Origin: CAVWXT01 sp963759115
GTDB lineage: Bacteria > Planctomycetota > Planctomycetia > Pirellulales > Thermoguttaceae
DNA: 64,000 nt
Reading direction: 5' to 3'
Assembly (NCBI GenBank): GCA_963759115.1
Contig: CAVWXT010000004.1
Span: forward strand, 1 to 64,000
Within the stretch, counting starts at the first letter, position 1. Each line of letters opens with the position of its first letter. Shown here one piece after another: positions 1 to 10,450 of the stretch. The notes under the pieces were generated by a model. The model did not search any database. It saw only the letters and a list, made by a program, of their open reading frames with translations, and was not told the DNA's origin. A program made the position numbers and the translations under genes.

Positions 1-1192
1 ACCACTGCCGCAGGGCACAAGCGCTTTTCGGGCACTCGGGCAAGCGACATCGCAAGATGTTCAAGGTGGCGGTGAAAGAAATCCGTTGCGGATCAACGCG
101 CTTCTGCAAGGCCGCTTCGTACATCAGGACGCGCACAACGTAATGGCCCAAGAGGAGCCCGTAAATCTCTTGCAATACGCCGATGGTCGTTTGGCTCCGC
201 AAGACCGGCCGCTCTCGTTGGTGGGTCTTCAACTCATCAATGGTCAGTTCCTCTTCCCAACGCTCGTGGTAAAGCTCGATCAGGGTCACGGCTGGGTCCA
301 AGGTTTCATCCAGGAAGGTCGTCAGCAAACGGTGCATAACCTTGTTTCCGGGGCGGCCAGGATCATCGAAGGTGTACTCGATGATCCGCACCTCAATCCC
401 GCCTTCGTCCTTTCGTCGATGACGAGCCGAGCGATACACCTTGGCCAGGTACGATCCATCGGAAAGACGGCGAATAGGCTGGAAAATAAGGCCGGTTTTG
501 ACTCGTGCCAGCAAATGCGCATGGCGATCCAACACCTCCTGAATGGTCTGATAACTGAAGAAACCGCGATCCCACAGCAGCAACATACCTTCCTTCAGGT
601 GACGCAGCAGATCGTGGGCCATGGTGACCTCGCCGATGCGAATGGATTTGATCAGACACCGCCACAACACATGGGTTCCCGTTTCGCACAACGCCAAAAC
701 CCGTGCCTGCGGATACGCGCCAGGAGCACGACCGCTGCCCGGTCTGCCGAAGACCCGTTCGTTCTCCGGCGTATCGGGAAGATCCAGGATGAACCCATCC
801 AGCGCCATCAGACGCAATCCGCGGTAGAACGCTCCTGGGGTGTCAGGTTTGGCAAGCAACCGAACGACTGCATTAGCCAGCGCACGAAACGGTGCCAAGC
901 CGATGCGTTTTCGGGCCTCACACAATGTCGATCGGCCGGGAGTGCCGTTCCGCCGAAACGGCTGCAACCAGCGAAAAACCTGCCGATAACAATCGCAGCA
1001 AAACAACCCCAGGGCAACCACGAACCAGACCATGAACCACCCTGGAAGGCGACGGCAGAAGCCCTTCGCTTTGCCGCATCGCTCCAAGATGGCTTCCACC
1101 TTGGCCCGCGGGATGATACGCTTCAGAGCACGGATTCGTTCTCGCGTCGGCCAAGACGCGAACTGGGCGACTTCCTTGTCGACCGAAATCAT
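1..1192 (-). CDS. IS4-family transposase (3' end beyond window)
   Basis: Partial DDE transposase reading leftward off the window edge. It is the same protein as the 454-residue product at 30557-31921. The chosen start is the ATG at 1190-1192, preceded by an AAGGAGG Shine-Dalgarno five bases upstream. Visible landmarks include LMALDGF (first catalytic D region), LLLWDRGFFS (second D region) and the YHERWEEE motif typical of the IS4 Y-(2)-R-(3)-E signature. The last 57 or so codons are missing only because the window starts inside the gene. The long open frame on the opposite strand is a shadow of it. Confidence 0.92.
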   Translation of the reverse strand, partial: MISVDKEVAQFASWPTRERIRALKRIIPRAKVEAILERCGKAKGFCRRLPGWFMVWFVVALGLFCCDCYRQVFRWLQPFRRNGTPGRSTLCEARKRIGLAPFRALANAVVRLLAKPDTPGAFYRGLRLMALDGFILDLPDTPENERVFGRPGSGRAPGAYPQARVLALCETGTHVLWRCLIKSIRIGEVTMAHDLLRHLKEGMLLLWDRGFFSYQTIQEVLDRHAHLLARVKTGLIFQPIRRLSDGSYLAKVYRSARHRRKDEGGIEVRIIEYTFDDPGRPGNKVMHRLLTTFLDETLDPAVTLIELYHERWEEELTIDELKTHQRERPVLRSQTTIGVLQEIYGLLLGHYVVRVLMYEAALQKRVDPQRISFTATLNILRCRLPECPKSACALRQW

Positions 1193-1280
1193 CGTAGCCT
1201 CCTTGCCAGAAAGGATTTGTGACAACCCAATCTTGGCGGGAGGCTACTTTTATTGAAAGATCAATTGAACGGTATTGGGG
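1..1280 (-). mobile_element. IS4-family insertion sequence, copy 1 (cut by window edge)
   Basis: This stretch matches the complete copy at 30545-32009 base for base, apart from about one substitution near position 393 and no indels. The end at 1280 carries the same terminal inverted repeat (TTGAACGGTATTGGGG on the plus strand). The flank after it is TTAGACTC, so it does not show the TTAA seen beside the other copy. The other end lies outside the window, so its target duplication cannot be checked. Confidence 0.92.
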
Positions 1281-1718
1281 TTAGACTCGTGGTCGTAGCT
1301 TTGTGGACGAAGGTGACCGGCAGGTCCGACTTCCGGACGCGATCGCTCACAACTTCAGCACGCTTGGTCGGCTCCCCGGATAGCTCCCATCGCCTTCAGT
1401 AGGGGGTTGGATGCCTGCCGGACTCGCTAACATCCGGAAATGACACAGACTGGGGGGTTGTTACGCGATAGACTTCGCCCACCCTCCGCATCTTCAGTAA
1501 TCTACGATAGCATCGTGGCAAACCACGCACCCGGCTGACCGATCGGGTTTCGCGGGAGGCAATTGAGTTTGCCCCTCCTATCGCTATATTGAGAGCATCC
1601 GCCGCTTCGGCAGGACCACGCCACACCGAATTAGGCGTGCCGAGAGCTGCTGCGGCGTTGGCGCGGCTTTTCCGCACGTCCTGCCGCACGGAGTTGGCCT
1701 GCTGCAAGGAGACGAACC
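1281..1718. other. Intergenic, no gene seen
   Basis: 438 bases between the IS4 copy and the CheB/CheR hybrid. No convincing ORF, tRNA or terminator is visible. It must hold the promoter of the signalling operon, but no clear -35/-10 pair stands out. Confidence 0.5.
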
Positions 1719-4422
1719 GTGAAAAAGCGAGCCAAACCCGAACAGAAACAAGCCTCTTCGAAAGAGCAGAAACCTGCCCGTCCTGAACCCCAAAGCACGC
1801 CGCCCGAAGAGGGCGGCCCGCGCAGTTTGGAGGCTGCCTTTCCCATCATCGGCATCGGCGCTTCTGCCGGGGGGCTGGAGGCGCTGGAGCTCTTCTTGGG
1901 GAAGGTGCCGGAACGCAGCGGCATGGCCTTTGTCATCGTCCAGCACCTGGACCCGACCCACAAGGGCATGATGGCGGAACTGCTGCAGCGCACCACCGCC
2001 ATGCAGGTCGTCCAGGTCAAGGATCGCACCCGCGTTCAGCCGGACTGCGTCTATGTGATCCCGCCGAACAAGGACATGTCCATCCTGCACGGGGTGCTGC
2101 ACCTGCTCGCGCCGGTGGCGCCCCGGGGCCTGCGCCTGCCCATTGATTTCTTCCTCCGCTCCCTGGCCGATGACCGGCAGGACCGGTGCATCGGCGTGAT
2201 CCTCTCGGGCATGGGCTCCGACGGCACGCTGGGCCTCCGGGCGATCAAGGAAAAAGCCGGGGTGGTCTTTGTACAAACGCCGGCCTCGGCCAAATTCGAC
2301 GGCATGCCCCGTAGCGCCGTTGACGCCGGGTTGGCCGACATCGTAGCCCCGGTCGAGGAGCTTCCCGGCAAGATCATCGCCTTTCTCCAGCATGCGCCCC
2401 TCATCGCCACGCCCAGACTGGCCCAGGAAGACAAAGCCCAGAGCGGCCTGGAAAAGATCGTGATCCTGCTGCGGGCGCAGACGGGCCACGATTTTTCCCT
2501 GTACAAGAAGACCACCATCTACCGCCGCATTGAGCGGCGCATGGGCATCCACCAGATTGACAGGATTGCCAGTTATGTCCGGTTCTTGCAGGAGAATCCC
2601 CAGGAACTGGAGCTGCTGTTCAAGGAGCTCTTGATCGGGGTAACGAGCTTTTTCCGCGACCCGGCGGCGTGGGAACAGTTGAAAAAGGAGGTTATCCCGG
2701 TGCTCCTTGCCGGGCGCGCGCCCGGTCAGGCGCTGCGGGCCTGGGTGCCCGGCTGCTCGACAGGGGAGGAGGCTTATTCCCTGGCCATCCTCTTCAAAGA
2801 GGCGCTGGAGCAACTCAAGCCGGCCAGGAACTCTACGCTCCAGATCTTCGCCACCGACCTGGACCGGGACGCCATTGAGAAAGCCCGCGAGGGCGTTTTC
2901 CCGGCCAACATCGCTGCGGACGTGCCGCCGGAGCGCCTGGGCCGGTTTTTCGTCCAGGTCGAGCGCGGCTACCAGGTCGCCAAGTCCATCCGGGAGATGG
3001 TGATTTTTGCCCCGCAGAACATCATCATGGATCCGCCCTTCACCAAGCTCGACATCTTGAGCTGCCGGAACCTGCTCATCTACCTGACCCCGGAGTTGCA
3101 GAAAAAACTCCTGCCGCTCTTTCACTACAGTCTGAATCCCGGCGGCTTCCTGTTTTTGGGGAGCGCGGAGACCATCGGTAGCTTTACCGACCTCTTCGCG
3201 CCGCTAAAGGGCAAAGCGCGGCTCTACCGGCGGCTCGAGTCGGCCCTGCGGGTGGAGCCGGTCGAGTTTCCCGCCGCGTTTGTTTCCGCTGCGCCGGGCA
3301 TGCCGTCGGCGGCGCTGAAACCGGCGGCCAACCTCCAATCGCTGGCGGATCAACTGCTCTTGCAGCACTACTCCCCGGCGGCCGCGCTGGTCAACGACAA
3401 AGGCGACATTCTCTACATCAGCGGGCGGACGGGCAAGTACCTGGAACCGGCGGCCGGCAAGGCCAACTGGAACATCTTTGCCATGGCCCGCGAAGGGCTC
3501 CGCTACGAACTGACCGGCGCCTTCCAGAAGGCGCTCCGGAAAAAAGGCACGGTGTCCCTCAGGAACGTGAAGGTGGGGACCAATGGCGGGGTGCAGGCGG
3601 TGGACCTCACTGTCCAGCCGCTCGAAGAGCCGGAGGCACTGCGGGCGATGGTGATGATCGTCTTTACGGATGTGGCCACGCCCCCCGAATCCAAGGCGAC
3701 GGGCAGAACCCAGCGCGCACCTGCCCGCAACGTCCAGGTGGCGGAACTGGAGCGGGATCTCGAGCAAGCCCGCCAGGAGTTGCATACCACCCGCGAAGAG
3801 ATGCAGACCTCGCAGGAAGAACTCAAATCCACCAACGAGGAACTTGCAGTCCACCAACGAGGAACTCCAGTCCACCAACGAGGAACTGACCACCTCCAAG
3901 GAAGAGATGCAGTCCTTGAACGAGGAACTGCAGACGGTCAACAACGAGATGCAGGCCAAGGTAGACGATCTGTCCCGGACGAGCAACGACATGAAGAACC
4001 TGTTCGACAGCACGGACATCGCCACCTTGTTTCTGGACAACGCGCTGTGCGTGCGGCGGTTCACTAGCCAGACGACGAAGATCACCCAACTGATTGCCAG
4101 CGACGTGGGCCGGCCGATCACGGATATCGCCTCCGACCTCTTCTACCCCGAACTGGCCGAGGATGTGCGGCAAGTGCTGCGGACGCTGGTCAGTGCGGAG
4201 AAACAAGTCGCCGCCCGCGACGGGCGCTGGTTTACCGCGCGCATTCTGCCCTACCGCACCCTGGAGAACATGATTGACGGCGTGGTAATCACCTTTGTGG
4301 ACATCACCGTTTCCAAGACGCTGGAGGCGGAGCTGCGCAAAACCCAGGCCGATTTGGAAAAGCGCATGGAAAAACAGGCCGGGAAGCGGGATCAGGCCGG
4401 ACGGAGAGAGCTTACAGGCTGA
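1719..4422 (+). pseudogene. CheB-CheR-PAS hybrid chemotaxis-type signalling protein, one frameshift
   Basis: Hybrid of a protein-glutamate methylesterase and an SAM-dependent methyltransferase. CheB domain, about residues 45-235: GIGASAGG, QHLDPTH and GMGSDGT supply the catalytic Ser, His and Asp. CheR domain, about 255-520: starts near YRRIERRM, SAM-binding PGCSTGEE near 343. A PAS-like segment follows (about 540-645), then a long coiled coil of repeated STNEEL heptads (about 670-760) and a second PAS domain. The frame breaks in the heptads near 3844, where GAGGAACTTGCAG should read GAGGAACTGCAG. One extra T moves the rest into the next frame, which stays open to 4422 with intact family sequence, about 900 residues in all. 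It may be a sequence error. The kinase at 4495 follows 72 bases later, so this hybrid probably feeds that histidine kinase and response regulator. Confidence 0.85.
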
Positions 4423-4494
4423 AGCAGAGCGCGGCCAAAGCGAGAAGGGCCCCGGAACCATTCCGGGGTCTGACGAACCAGCGGAGGGCACGCC

Positions 4495-5943
4495 ATGAAA
4501 AAGGACACGAAGACTTCAGCGCAGGCCGCCAAGCTGCGCCGCCGGGCGGAAAAACGGCTGAGAGAGAGGCAAAGAAGTCAGAGGTCGAAGGTCGGAGATC
4601 AGAGCACGGCGGAAGAAACGCAGCGGCTCGTCCACCAACTGCAAGTCCACCAGATTCAACTGGAGATGCAGAACGAGGAACTGCAGCAGGCGCGGGCAGA
4701 GGTGGAGGCGATCATTGGCCAATACACCGACCTGTACGACTTTGCCCCGGTGGGCTACTTCACCCTCGACCGCGACGGAGCGATCCGCAGGGCCAACCTG
4801 ACCGGGGCGCGCCTGCTGGGGGTGGAGCGCTCCAGGCTGGTGAACCGGCGCTTCGAACTGTTCGTTTCCGCTGATTCCCGCCCCGCCTTCAACGCCTTCC
4901 TGAAGAAAGTACTTGAGAGCCAGGCGAAAGAGACCTGCGAGTTGGCGCTTCGGAAAGAGGCGAATGACCCGCGCTGGGCGCACATCGAGGCAACCGCCAC
5001 CCAGGACGGGCAGGCGTGCCGTGCCGCTGTGGTGGACATCACCGAGCGCAAGCGGACGGAAGCCGAGGTTCAAGCGGCGCACGAGAAGCTGTCTGCGGAG
5101 CAACGGCGCGGGCAGCATCGCTTGAAGAACGTCATCCGGGAACTCGAGCATCGCAACCGTGATTTGCAGGATTTCGTGCATGCGGCCTCACACGATCTCC
5201 GCGCCCCGCTGGTAAACATTCGCGGGTTCGGCGACCTATTGAAGTCAGCCTGTGAGCGGGCCCGAACTGCCGTTGCCAGCACCCAGGACGGAGAGTCCCT
5301 CAGAGCGGGGCTTCGGCCACTGTTGGACGAGGAGATCCCGGAGTCGCTTGAGTACATCCGCACCAGCTCGAGCAAGATGGATGCACTGCTCACGGGACTA
5401 TTGAACGTTTCGCGAATCGGCAGCGCTGCCCTGACGATCGAGCAACTGGACTTGAACCAGATGGTGGCCGAGATCGTCAAGTCGACGGAGTTCTCTGTGG
5501 AGCAGGCAGGCGCGACGGTACAAGTGGATGCCTTGCCCCCGTGCCGCGGAGACGCAACCCAAGTCGGCCAGGTCTTCTCCAATCTGCTGGATAATGCACT
5601 GAAGTATCTTGATCCGAGCAGACCCGGGGTAATTCGAGTCTCTGGATACCAGAAGCAGAACGAAGTGGTCTACTGCGTGGAAGACAACGGGATCGGGATT
5701 GATTCGGAACACCAGGACGCGATTTTCGGGCTCTTCCATCGCCTCAACCCGGATCGGGGTACCGGACTAGGATTAGGCCTGACGATCGGACAACGATCTC
5801 TTGACCGGCAGGGCGGAAAGATCTGGTTGGAATCGACGCCCAACCAGGGCAGCAAGTTCTTTTTTTCGCTACCCGCTGCGCAGTTGTCCGGATCCGCCCT
5901 CTCCAAACTCCATCGACAATCTGAAACCAAGGTCCGACGATGA
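4495..5943 (+). CDS. PAS sensor histidine kinase
   Basis: 482-residue cytoplasmic kinase with no membrane segment. The N-terminal coiled coil (about 45-75) contains QIQLEMQNEEL, then comes a PAS domain (about 75-190) ending in DITERKR. The H-box HAASHDLRAPL (His about 232) is the phosphorylation site of a HisKA domain. The ATPase domain has N-box NLLDNALKY and G1 DNGIGI, with G2 GTGLGLGL. The segment after G2 (TIGQRSLDRQGG) is slightly unusual where most kinases have an AIVKRIVERHGG-like sequence. The kinase follows the CheB-CheR hybrid and overlaps the next response regulator by ATGA, which points to translational coupling and a common phosphorelay. Confidence 0.93.
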   Translation: MKKDTKTSAQAAKLRRRAEKRLRERQRSQRSKVGDQSTAEETQRLVHQLQVHQIQLEMQNEELQQARAEVEAIIGQYTDLYDFAPVGYFTLDRDGAIRRANLTGARLLGVERSRLVNRRFELFVSADSRPAFNAFLKKVLESQAKETCELALRKEANDPRWAHIEATATQDGQACRAAVVDITERKRTEAEVQAAHEKLSAEQRRGQHRLKNVIRELEHRNRDLQDFVHAASHDLRAPLVNIRGFGDLLKSACERARTAVASTQDGESLRAGLRPLLDEEIPESLEYIRTSSSKMDALLTGLLNVSRIGSAALTIEQLDLNQMVAEIVKSTEFSVEQAGATVQVDALPPCRGDATQVGQVFSNLLDNALKYLDPSRPGVIRVSGYQKQNEVVYCVEDNGIGIDSEHQDAIFGLFHRLNPDRGTGLGLGLTIGQRSLDRQGGKIWLESTPNQGSKFFFSLPAAQLSGSALSKLHRQSETKVRR

Positions 5944-6386
5944 AGGAAGATGCCGTGATCCTGCTGGCCGAAGACAACGACGGGCACGCGACACTGACCC
6001 GGAGGGCTCTGCGAGAGGTCGGCGTGAACAATCAGATCATTCGATTCAGGGACGGACAGGAAACGGTAGACTTCCTCTTCGGCACCGGCCAGGGACCTTC
6101 ACGCGAGGCGGACGCCCACTATCTGCTCCTTCTGGATCTCCGCATGCCTAAGGTCGACGGGATTACAGTCTTTCGACGGATCAGTCAAGACGAGCAACTG
6201 CGGCGGATGCCGGTCGTCGTACTGAGCACTACCGACAATCCGCACGAAATCGAAACGTGCAAGAACCTGCACTGCAGTCGCTATATCGTCAAGGCTGCCG
6301 GCTACAAGGCACTTGCCGAGGACCTGCAGCAGGTGAGACTTCTCCTTGAGCACCGCCAAGCACCGCGGACAACGGGCCAAAGCTAG
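5940..6386 (+). CDS. Single-domain response regulator (Rcp1-like)
   Basis: 148-residue receiver domain without an output domain. Acidic pocket AEDN near residue 12, phospho-acceptor Asp in LLDLRMPKVDG, conserved Thr/Ser in VLSTTD and Lys in RYIVKAAGY. Its ATG overlaps the stop of the histidine kinase (ATGA at 5940-5943), so it is almost certainly the cognate partner. Single receivers of this type commonly act as phosphate shuttles or by protein-protein contact; the target here is unknown. Confidence 0.93.
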   Translation: MKEDAVILLAEDNDGHATLTRRALREVGVNNQIIRFRDGQETVDFLFGTGQGPSREADAHYLLLLDLRMPKVDGITVFRRISQDEQLRRMPVVVLSTTDNPHEIETCKNLHCSRYIVKAAGYKALAEDLQQVRLLLEHRQAPRTTGQS

Positions 6387-6650
6387 CAATGTTAGCTTCG
6401 CTGCCATGGCGTGCGAATTCTCTCGGGGGGGCGGCAGTTATTGCCCTTGCAATAGACTCGCTCTCTCGATCATACTGCTTCAGAATACGGCGGTATCCGC
6501 AACAGGCTCGCGAGTTTCCACAGTCGGACCGCCGAAGAACCAGACCTCAGACCGAGCAATAGCTCAGCATTGGCCCGCCTGAGTTGGGGGATGAATTCGG
6601 AGACCGCACCGCGGCTCGTCTCGGGGTCGATTTGTCACGGAGGAATGGCC

Positions 6651-7325
6651 ATGCTGGTTCTGTCTCGCAAGCGGGATAGTTCGATCCATATTGGAGCGGA
6701 CATCCGAGTCACGATTCTCGGGATACGCGGGAATCAGGTCAAAGTGGGGGTCGAAGCGCCGGCGGCCATACCTGTATGGCGCGATGAGGTGCTCCCCAAA
6801 GGCCGGAGGGGTTTGGAAGTGGAGACGCGCGAGGACGGGCGGTCTTCGGGCAAGAAGCCATTCGAAGTGCTGCTGGTCGAGGACGATCTGGGGCATGCCA
6901 AGCTGATTTGCGGGGCGTTCTCGGAGTGCCGCCTATCGCGGCCGATAGAGGTGGCCGTTGCCCAGACGGGCGAACTCGCCGCGGAATCGCTCGGCATGGA
7001 CGGAGGCCAACGCCGGGCTGCCCCACCATTCGACTTTATTCTCCTTGACTTGTATCTGCCGCAAATGACGGGCCTGGACCTCCTTTTGAGAATTCGCACC
7101 GACTCGCTCCTGTACTTGACCCCGGTAGTCATTTTCAGTTGCGCCGCCGACAACGCTGCCGCGGCGAATTGTCTCGATGCGGGGGCCAACGCCTTTGTGA
7201 GCAAGTCCGGAGATCCCGGAGCGTTTCGCGCTTCCATTGCTCGGATTGCGGATTTCTGGGGCAACGAATGCCGCGTTCCCAGACAACACGTCTGGCGACG
7301 TCTGGCGCCGGAGATAGCGCGTTGA
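6651..7325 (+). CDS. CsrA RNA-binding domain fused to a receiver domain
   Basis: 224 residues from the ATG at 6651, preceded by GGAGGA with six bases spacing. An upstream in-frame start at 6570 would add residues unlike CsrA. Residues 1-60 are a complete CsrA/RsmA domain: MLVLSRK, IRVTILGIRG, VKVGVEAP and PVWRDEV, including the conserved R-D-E-V face used in RNA contact. After a short linker comes a full receiver: VEDD acidic pair, ILLDLYLP (phospho-Asp about residue 133), IFSC and VSKSG (Lys). CsrA normally stands alone as a 60-75 residue translational regulator. Here its activity could be gated by phosphorylation from the kinase two genes upstream. That link is inference from gene order; the domain fusion itself is plain in one open frame. 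Confidence 0.9.
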   Translation: MLVLSRKRDSSIHIGADIRVTILGIRGNQVKVGVEAPAAIPVWRDEVLPKGRRGLEVETREDGRSSGKKPFEVLLVEDDLGHAKLICGAFSECRLSRPIEVAVAQTGELAAESLGMDGGQRRAAPPFDFILLDLYLPQMTGLDLLLRIRTDSLLYLTPVVIFSCAADNAAAANCLDAGANAFVSKSGDPGAFRASIARIADFWGNECRVPRQHVWRRLAPEIAR

Positions 7326-7475
7326 TCTTGCCGATCTCTTGGGGCGGCAATGGAGATTCGACCAGGTATGGGAAGTAGCAGGGCTGGCGCATGAGCGGCA
7401 CCGGGCTGGCGGCTCGGGTCTTAGGGATGAGGCGCTGCACCCTCCAATACGAGGTGCTTCCTGCATCGGCCGAGC

Positions 7476-7508
7476 GAGAGCCCGCCGCCTTGACGGGCTC
7501 TCGTTTTT
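7476..7508 (+). terminator. Rho-independent terminator of the signalling operon
   Basis: Perfect nine-base stem GAGAGCCCG / CGGGCTCTC with a nine-base loop, followed directly by GTTTTT. It lies 150 bases after the CsrA-receiver gene. Confidence 0.85.
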
Positions 7509-8025
7509 CCGACCAGTGCGACGGCCAGAACCGCGTAACTCGGCTTCGGCAGAAACCACGTGTTGTCACCCTACACTGGTCGCTCGCAAACGGGTGTGGG
7601 ATGTGGCCACATGCTCTCGTGAGGCAGTGCCGAATGCCATTACGCTACCGCTAGATCTCAGTGAGCGAGGACGGCTTTATCTGTGTCTTTGCTTCGATCT
7701 GTGTCAAAAACTCAACCGGTTCTTGGGAATCCCATCAAACCACCCCTTGATGACACAGCCGGACGCGCCCTGAGAAGCCATACGTTTGATGACACTCGGG
7801 CCGAATCCGAGAGAGGCCCCCGAAGAGGTTAACCCAGCGTTCCGAGAACCGAACGATTCGCAAGACCCTGCCTAACCTGCTCAGGTGTGTCGCCACCTAC
7901 GTGCGCAGCGAAGACGCGCTGCCCTGCTGTCAAGGGGTTCAGTTTGTCTCCGAGCGTGTCTCATTCGTGCCGCATTTTCACAAGTTCTCGGGACTTTGTT
8001 CGAGAGACGGCAATGCGCAGGGGCT
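7509..8025. other. Intergenic between convergent genes, no gene seen
   Basis: 517 bases between the operon terminator and the end of the efflux outer-membrane gene. Short open frames have no start signals or recognisable sequence. No second terminator for the minus-strand gene was identified. Confidence 0.5.
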
Positions 8026-9702
8026 TCAAGGTTGGCCCTCCAACGATAGCTGTGCTGGTGACACCGACACGCCGGCTTCCTTGACGACGGCAAATTGATC
8101 GAGTTGCACGAGATCGTCCAGTTGCAGCAGACCAGCCATGTCAACCACGGCTTGCCACTGATCGCCCAGGGCTTGAATGTACGTTGAGACTGCTGAGGCC
8201 AATGTCTGCTGGGACGTGATGACGTCGTTGAAATCGACGGTGTCAGCATCCTCCTGGTATCGCTGGTAGAGGGCGCGATAACTCTGCACTTGATCCTGAA
8301 GAATTTGCGTGCGGTAATAGTCGAGAAGGATACGTTGGGATTGGTAGCGGGCAAAGGAATCAGCCAACGAGGTCGCAAGCTCGTTGCGAGTTCGGTTGTA
8401 CTCCTGACAAGCGCGCATCAAAGCCGCGTCGGCCGACATGATGTTGCCGCGATTTCGGTCGAACAGAGGAACGGGAATGCCGGCGTGCAAGTTGTACGCC
8501 GTACCGAAGGGCGCCGTGGTGTTGTCGTGCTGGATCGCGGCATCCACGCTAATGTCGGGTACCCAGGGCGTCATCCTGGCTAGGCGGAGGAGATGTTGCG
8601 ACTTCGCTACGCCGTTCTGCGCTATTACAAGGTTGGTGTGGCGGTCCAAAATCCACCGCCAAGCGGCCTGTTGGTCAAGATTCGGCACGGAGAGATTCAC
8701 GTCGCCGGCCAGTTCCACCGGACGCATCTCCGGCGCGCTGAGAGTGGCGGCCAGCCGACGCCAGGCCGCACCATACTCGTTCTGCGACTGGATCAGTTGA
8801 GCACGCGCCTGAACTACCAGAACCCGCAACTGCAAGGGTTCATAAGGGGCTGCCTGGCCGGTCTTTGTGCGTCCGATCTGGGCTCGGTAGACTTTCTCGG
8901 CGAATTCCGACAAGGCACGATTCACCTTGATTCGCTCGCTGGCCACCAGCACGGCGTAGTAGTTGGAGCGGACTTGGGTAAGCAATTCGTTGCGCGTACG
9001 GCGAAAGGCCAGTTCGGCATTCTGCACCTCGACGTTCGCTGCCCGCCGCGCCAGCGCCAGCTTGCCGCCGGTGGGAATGGTCTGCGAGATGCCGACGCCC
9101 TGATAGCCGGCCGTGCCGCCCGTGTTGAAGTTATCCTCCAGATAACTGACGCTTGGGTTGGGGTACGCGCCGGCTTGGATCGCGGCCCCTCGGGCGGCTT
9201 GCACATCGGCCATCGCCTGACGCACGACGGGACTCTGCCGCAGCGCTATGTCCTGCAATTCTGCCAATGACAAGGGTGCAGCGCCCTCGGCAGGTTGCAC
9301 CGTCGCAGGCAACTCCGGCAACGCTCGAAAGAGTCGCTCGATGTCGGCAATCCGCTCCGGTTGTGGCTGTCGAGGATCGAAGGCCGGCAGACGGATCGGC
9401 GGGGCCTCACTACCTGGCAGATCACTGGGAATCTGCAGTGGTTGATGCGAAGTGGCCGTAGACTCAGCGGGTGGATGGGGAACAGCTTCCAACGCTGACG
9501 CGGACGGAGCGGGCTGAGTGAATGCTGCCATGTGGACGCCAGTGTCAACAGGGGCAGCCGCAGCCGTTACCGATGGTGCCACGGCCTGACTGGCATTGAC
9601 GTTTTGTTGTACACAGGGGTCAACGTGCGATTTCGTTGTCGCGCAACCGACGATCAGGCATCCCGACAACAAGCCCAGCAATATCCCAACCTGGCGCACC
9701 AT
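8026..9702 (-). CDS. TolC/CzcC-type outer-membrane efflux lipoprotein
   Basis: Outer-membrane channel of an RND metal-efflux pump. Starting at the ATG at 9702 gives 558 residues beginning with a lipoprotein signal and a lipobox (LIVGC near residue 20). The open frame extends upstream to 9810, but those residues precede the signal and are unlikely to be translated. After a low-complexity linker come the two OEP repeats, with FRALPELP, QDIALRQSP, ISQTIPTGGKL and a second block around GIPVPLFDRNRGN. It lies divergent from the adaptor and pump genes at 11184-16066, across about 1.5 kb. That arrangement is unusual for czcCBA but functionally consistent. No Shine-Dalgarno is obvious in the last 15 bases. 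Confidence 0.88.
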   Translation of the reverse strand: MVRQVGILLGLLSGCLIVGCATTKSHVDPCVQQNVNASQAVAPSVTAAAAPVDTGVHMAAFTQPAPSASALEAVPHPPAESTATSHQPLQIPSDLPGSEAPPIRLPAFDPRQPQPERIADIERLFRALPELPATVQPAEGAAPLSLAELQDIALRQSPVVRQAMADVQAARGAAIQAGAYPNPSVSYLEDNFNTGGTAGYQGVGISQTIPTGGKLALARRAANVEVQNAELAFRRTRNELLTQVRSNYYAVLVASERIKVNRALSEFAEKVYRAQIGRTKTGQAAPYEPLQLRVLVVQARAQLIQSQNEYGAAWRRLAATLSAPEMRPVELAGDVNLSVPNLDQQAAWRWILDRHTNLVIAQNGVAKSQHLLRLARMTPWVPDISVDAAIQHDNTTAPFGTAYNLHAGIPVPLFDRNRGNIMSADAALMRACQEYNRTRNELATSLADSFARYQSQRILLDYYRTQILQDQVQSYRALYQRYQEDADTVDFNDVITSQQTLASAVSTYIQALGDQWQAVVDMAGLLQLDDLVQLDQFAVVKEAGVSVSPAQLSLEGQP

Positions 9703-10450
9703 CGTCTGTTGACGATAGGCGGACGCTCCTTCAACAGTTCCGTTATGTAGTCCCGTGACGCACATAAGGGTCGATCGTTCGGCTGGCAGGTAAGGCCGAT
9801 GACTGGGCAAGTCTGCGGCACGCGATTGGGATTCTGGTAGTTAGTAATGTCTGGGGTAATCCTTACTCTTGTATCGGAGACGCCGATTGTGCCGCTCTTG
9901 CAATGCTTTGCTGGCCGCAGAATTCGACGTGGATTCTCCAACATGCTGGCGTATCGCATAGTGCCGAACCATGACATTTGGGCCAAGCCCACGAACTGCC
10001 CGCAAAGTCTCTCTAGTTGCCCCGCAGTGCCAAGTGAGGGTACGCCGCGGCTGCAATATCGCTAAGTCCAAGTAGCCGAGGAACCATCTTTACCGACAAC
10101 CACAAGCCCCGATGGCGGTCCCACACCGCCCAGTGCGTCGGTAGCCTCAGTGAGGTTTCCCTCGCCAAGCCGTTGGTTGACGCTGCTTTTCCAGCCTTCG
10201 GTGCCCACCAGGAGAGTGGCAATGACTAACCGCACGCCGCCAGGAAATCGGCCTCCCCATCATGCTGCGGGCCCTCAACACCCATCATCCGTCCGCGGAT
10301 CACGCCTGCTCGCTGGTTTGGTGATGACCCCCTGTTGGGTTACGGAAATTGACATGAATTGTTGGCACGGGTATCCTGGAATGATAGGTATATTGGCCCA
10401 TTGCGATCTCCCCGATCTGGGTTTCCACGGTAGTTGATCTGTCCATCGCG
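9703..10450. other. Divergent intergenic region of the efflux locus
   Basis: 748 bases between the divergent outer-membrane gene and the small exported protein. It must hold promoters for both directions. No confident regulator gene, operator or RNA gene was recognised, and the short ORFs here lack support. Confidence 0.5.

Noticed and set aside
86..1222. Long plus-strand frame (and its twin at 30608-31951)
   Set aside because: It is antisense to the IS4 transposase, which has the catalytic motifs and a good ribosome site.
1584..3125. 513-residue minus-strand frame
   Set aside because: Shadow of the CheB-CheR hybrid; rich in Arg/Gly/Gln and without any family motif.
9703..10450. Metal-responsive regulator gene in the efflux intergenic region
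   Set aside because: Looked for MerR/ArsR-like helix-turn-helix frames and found none.
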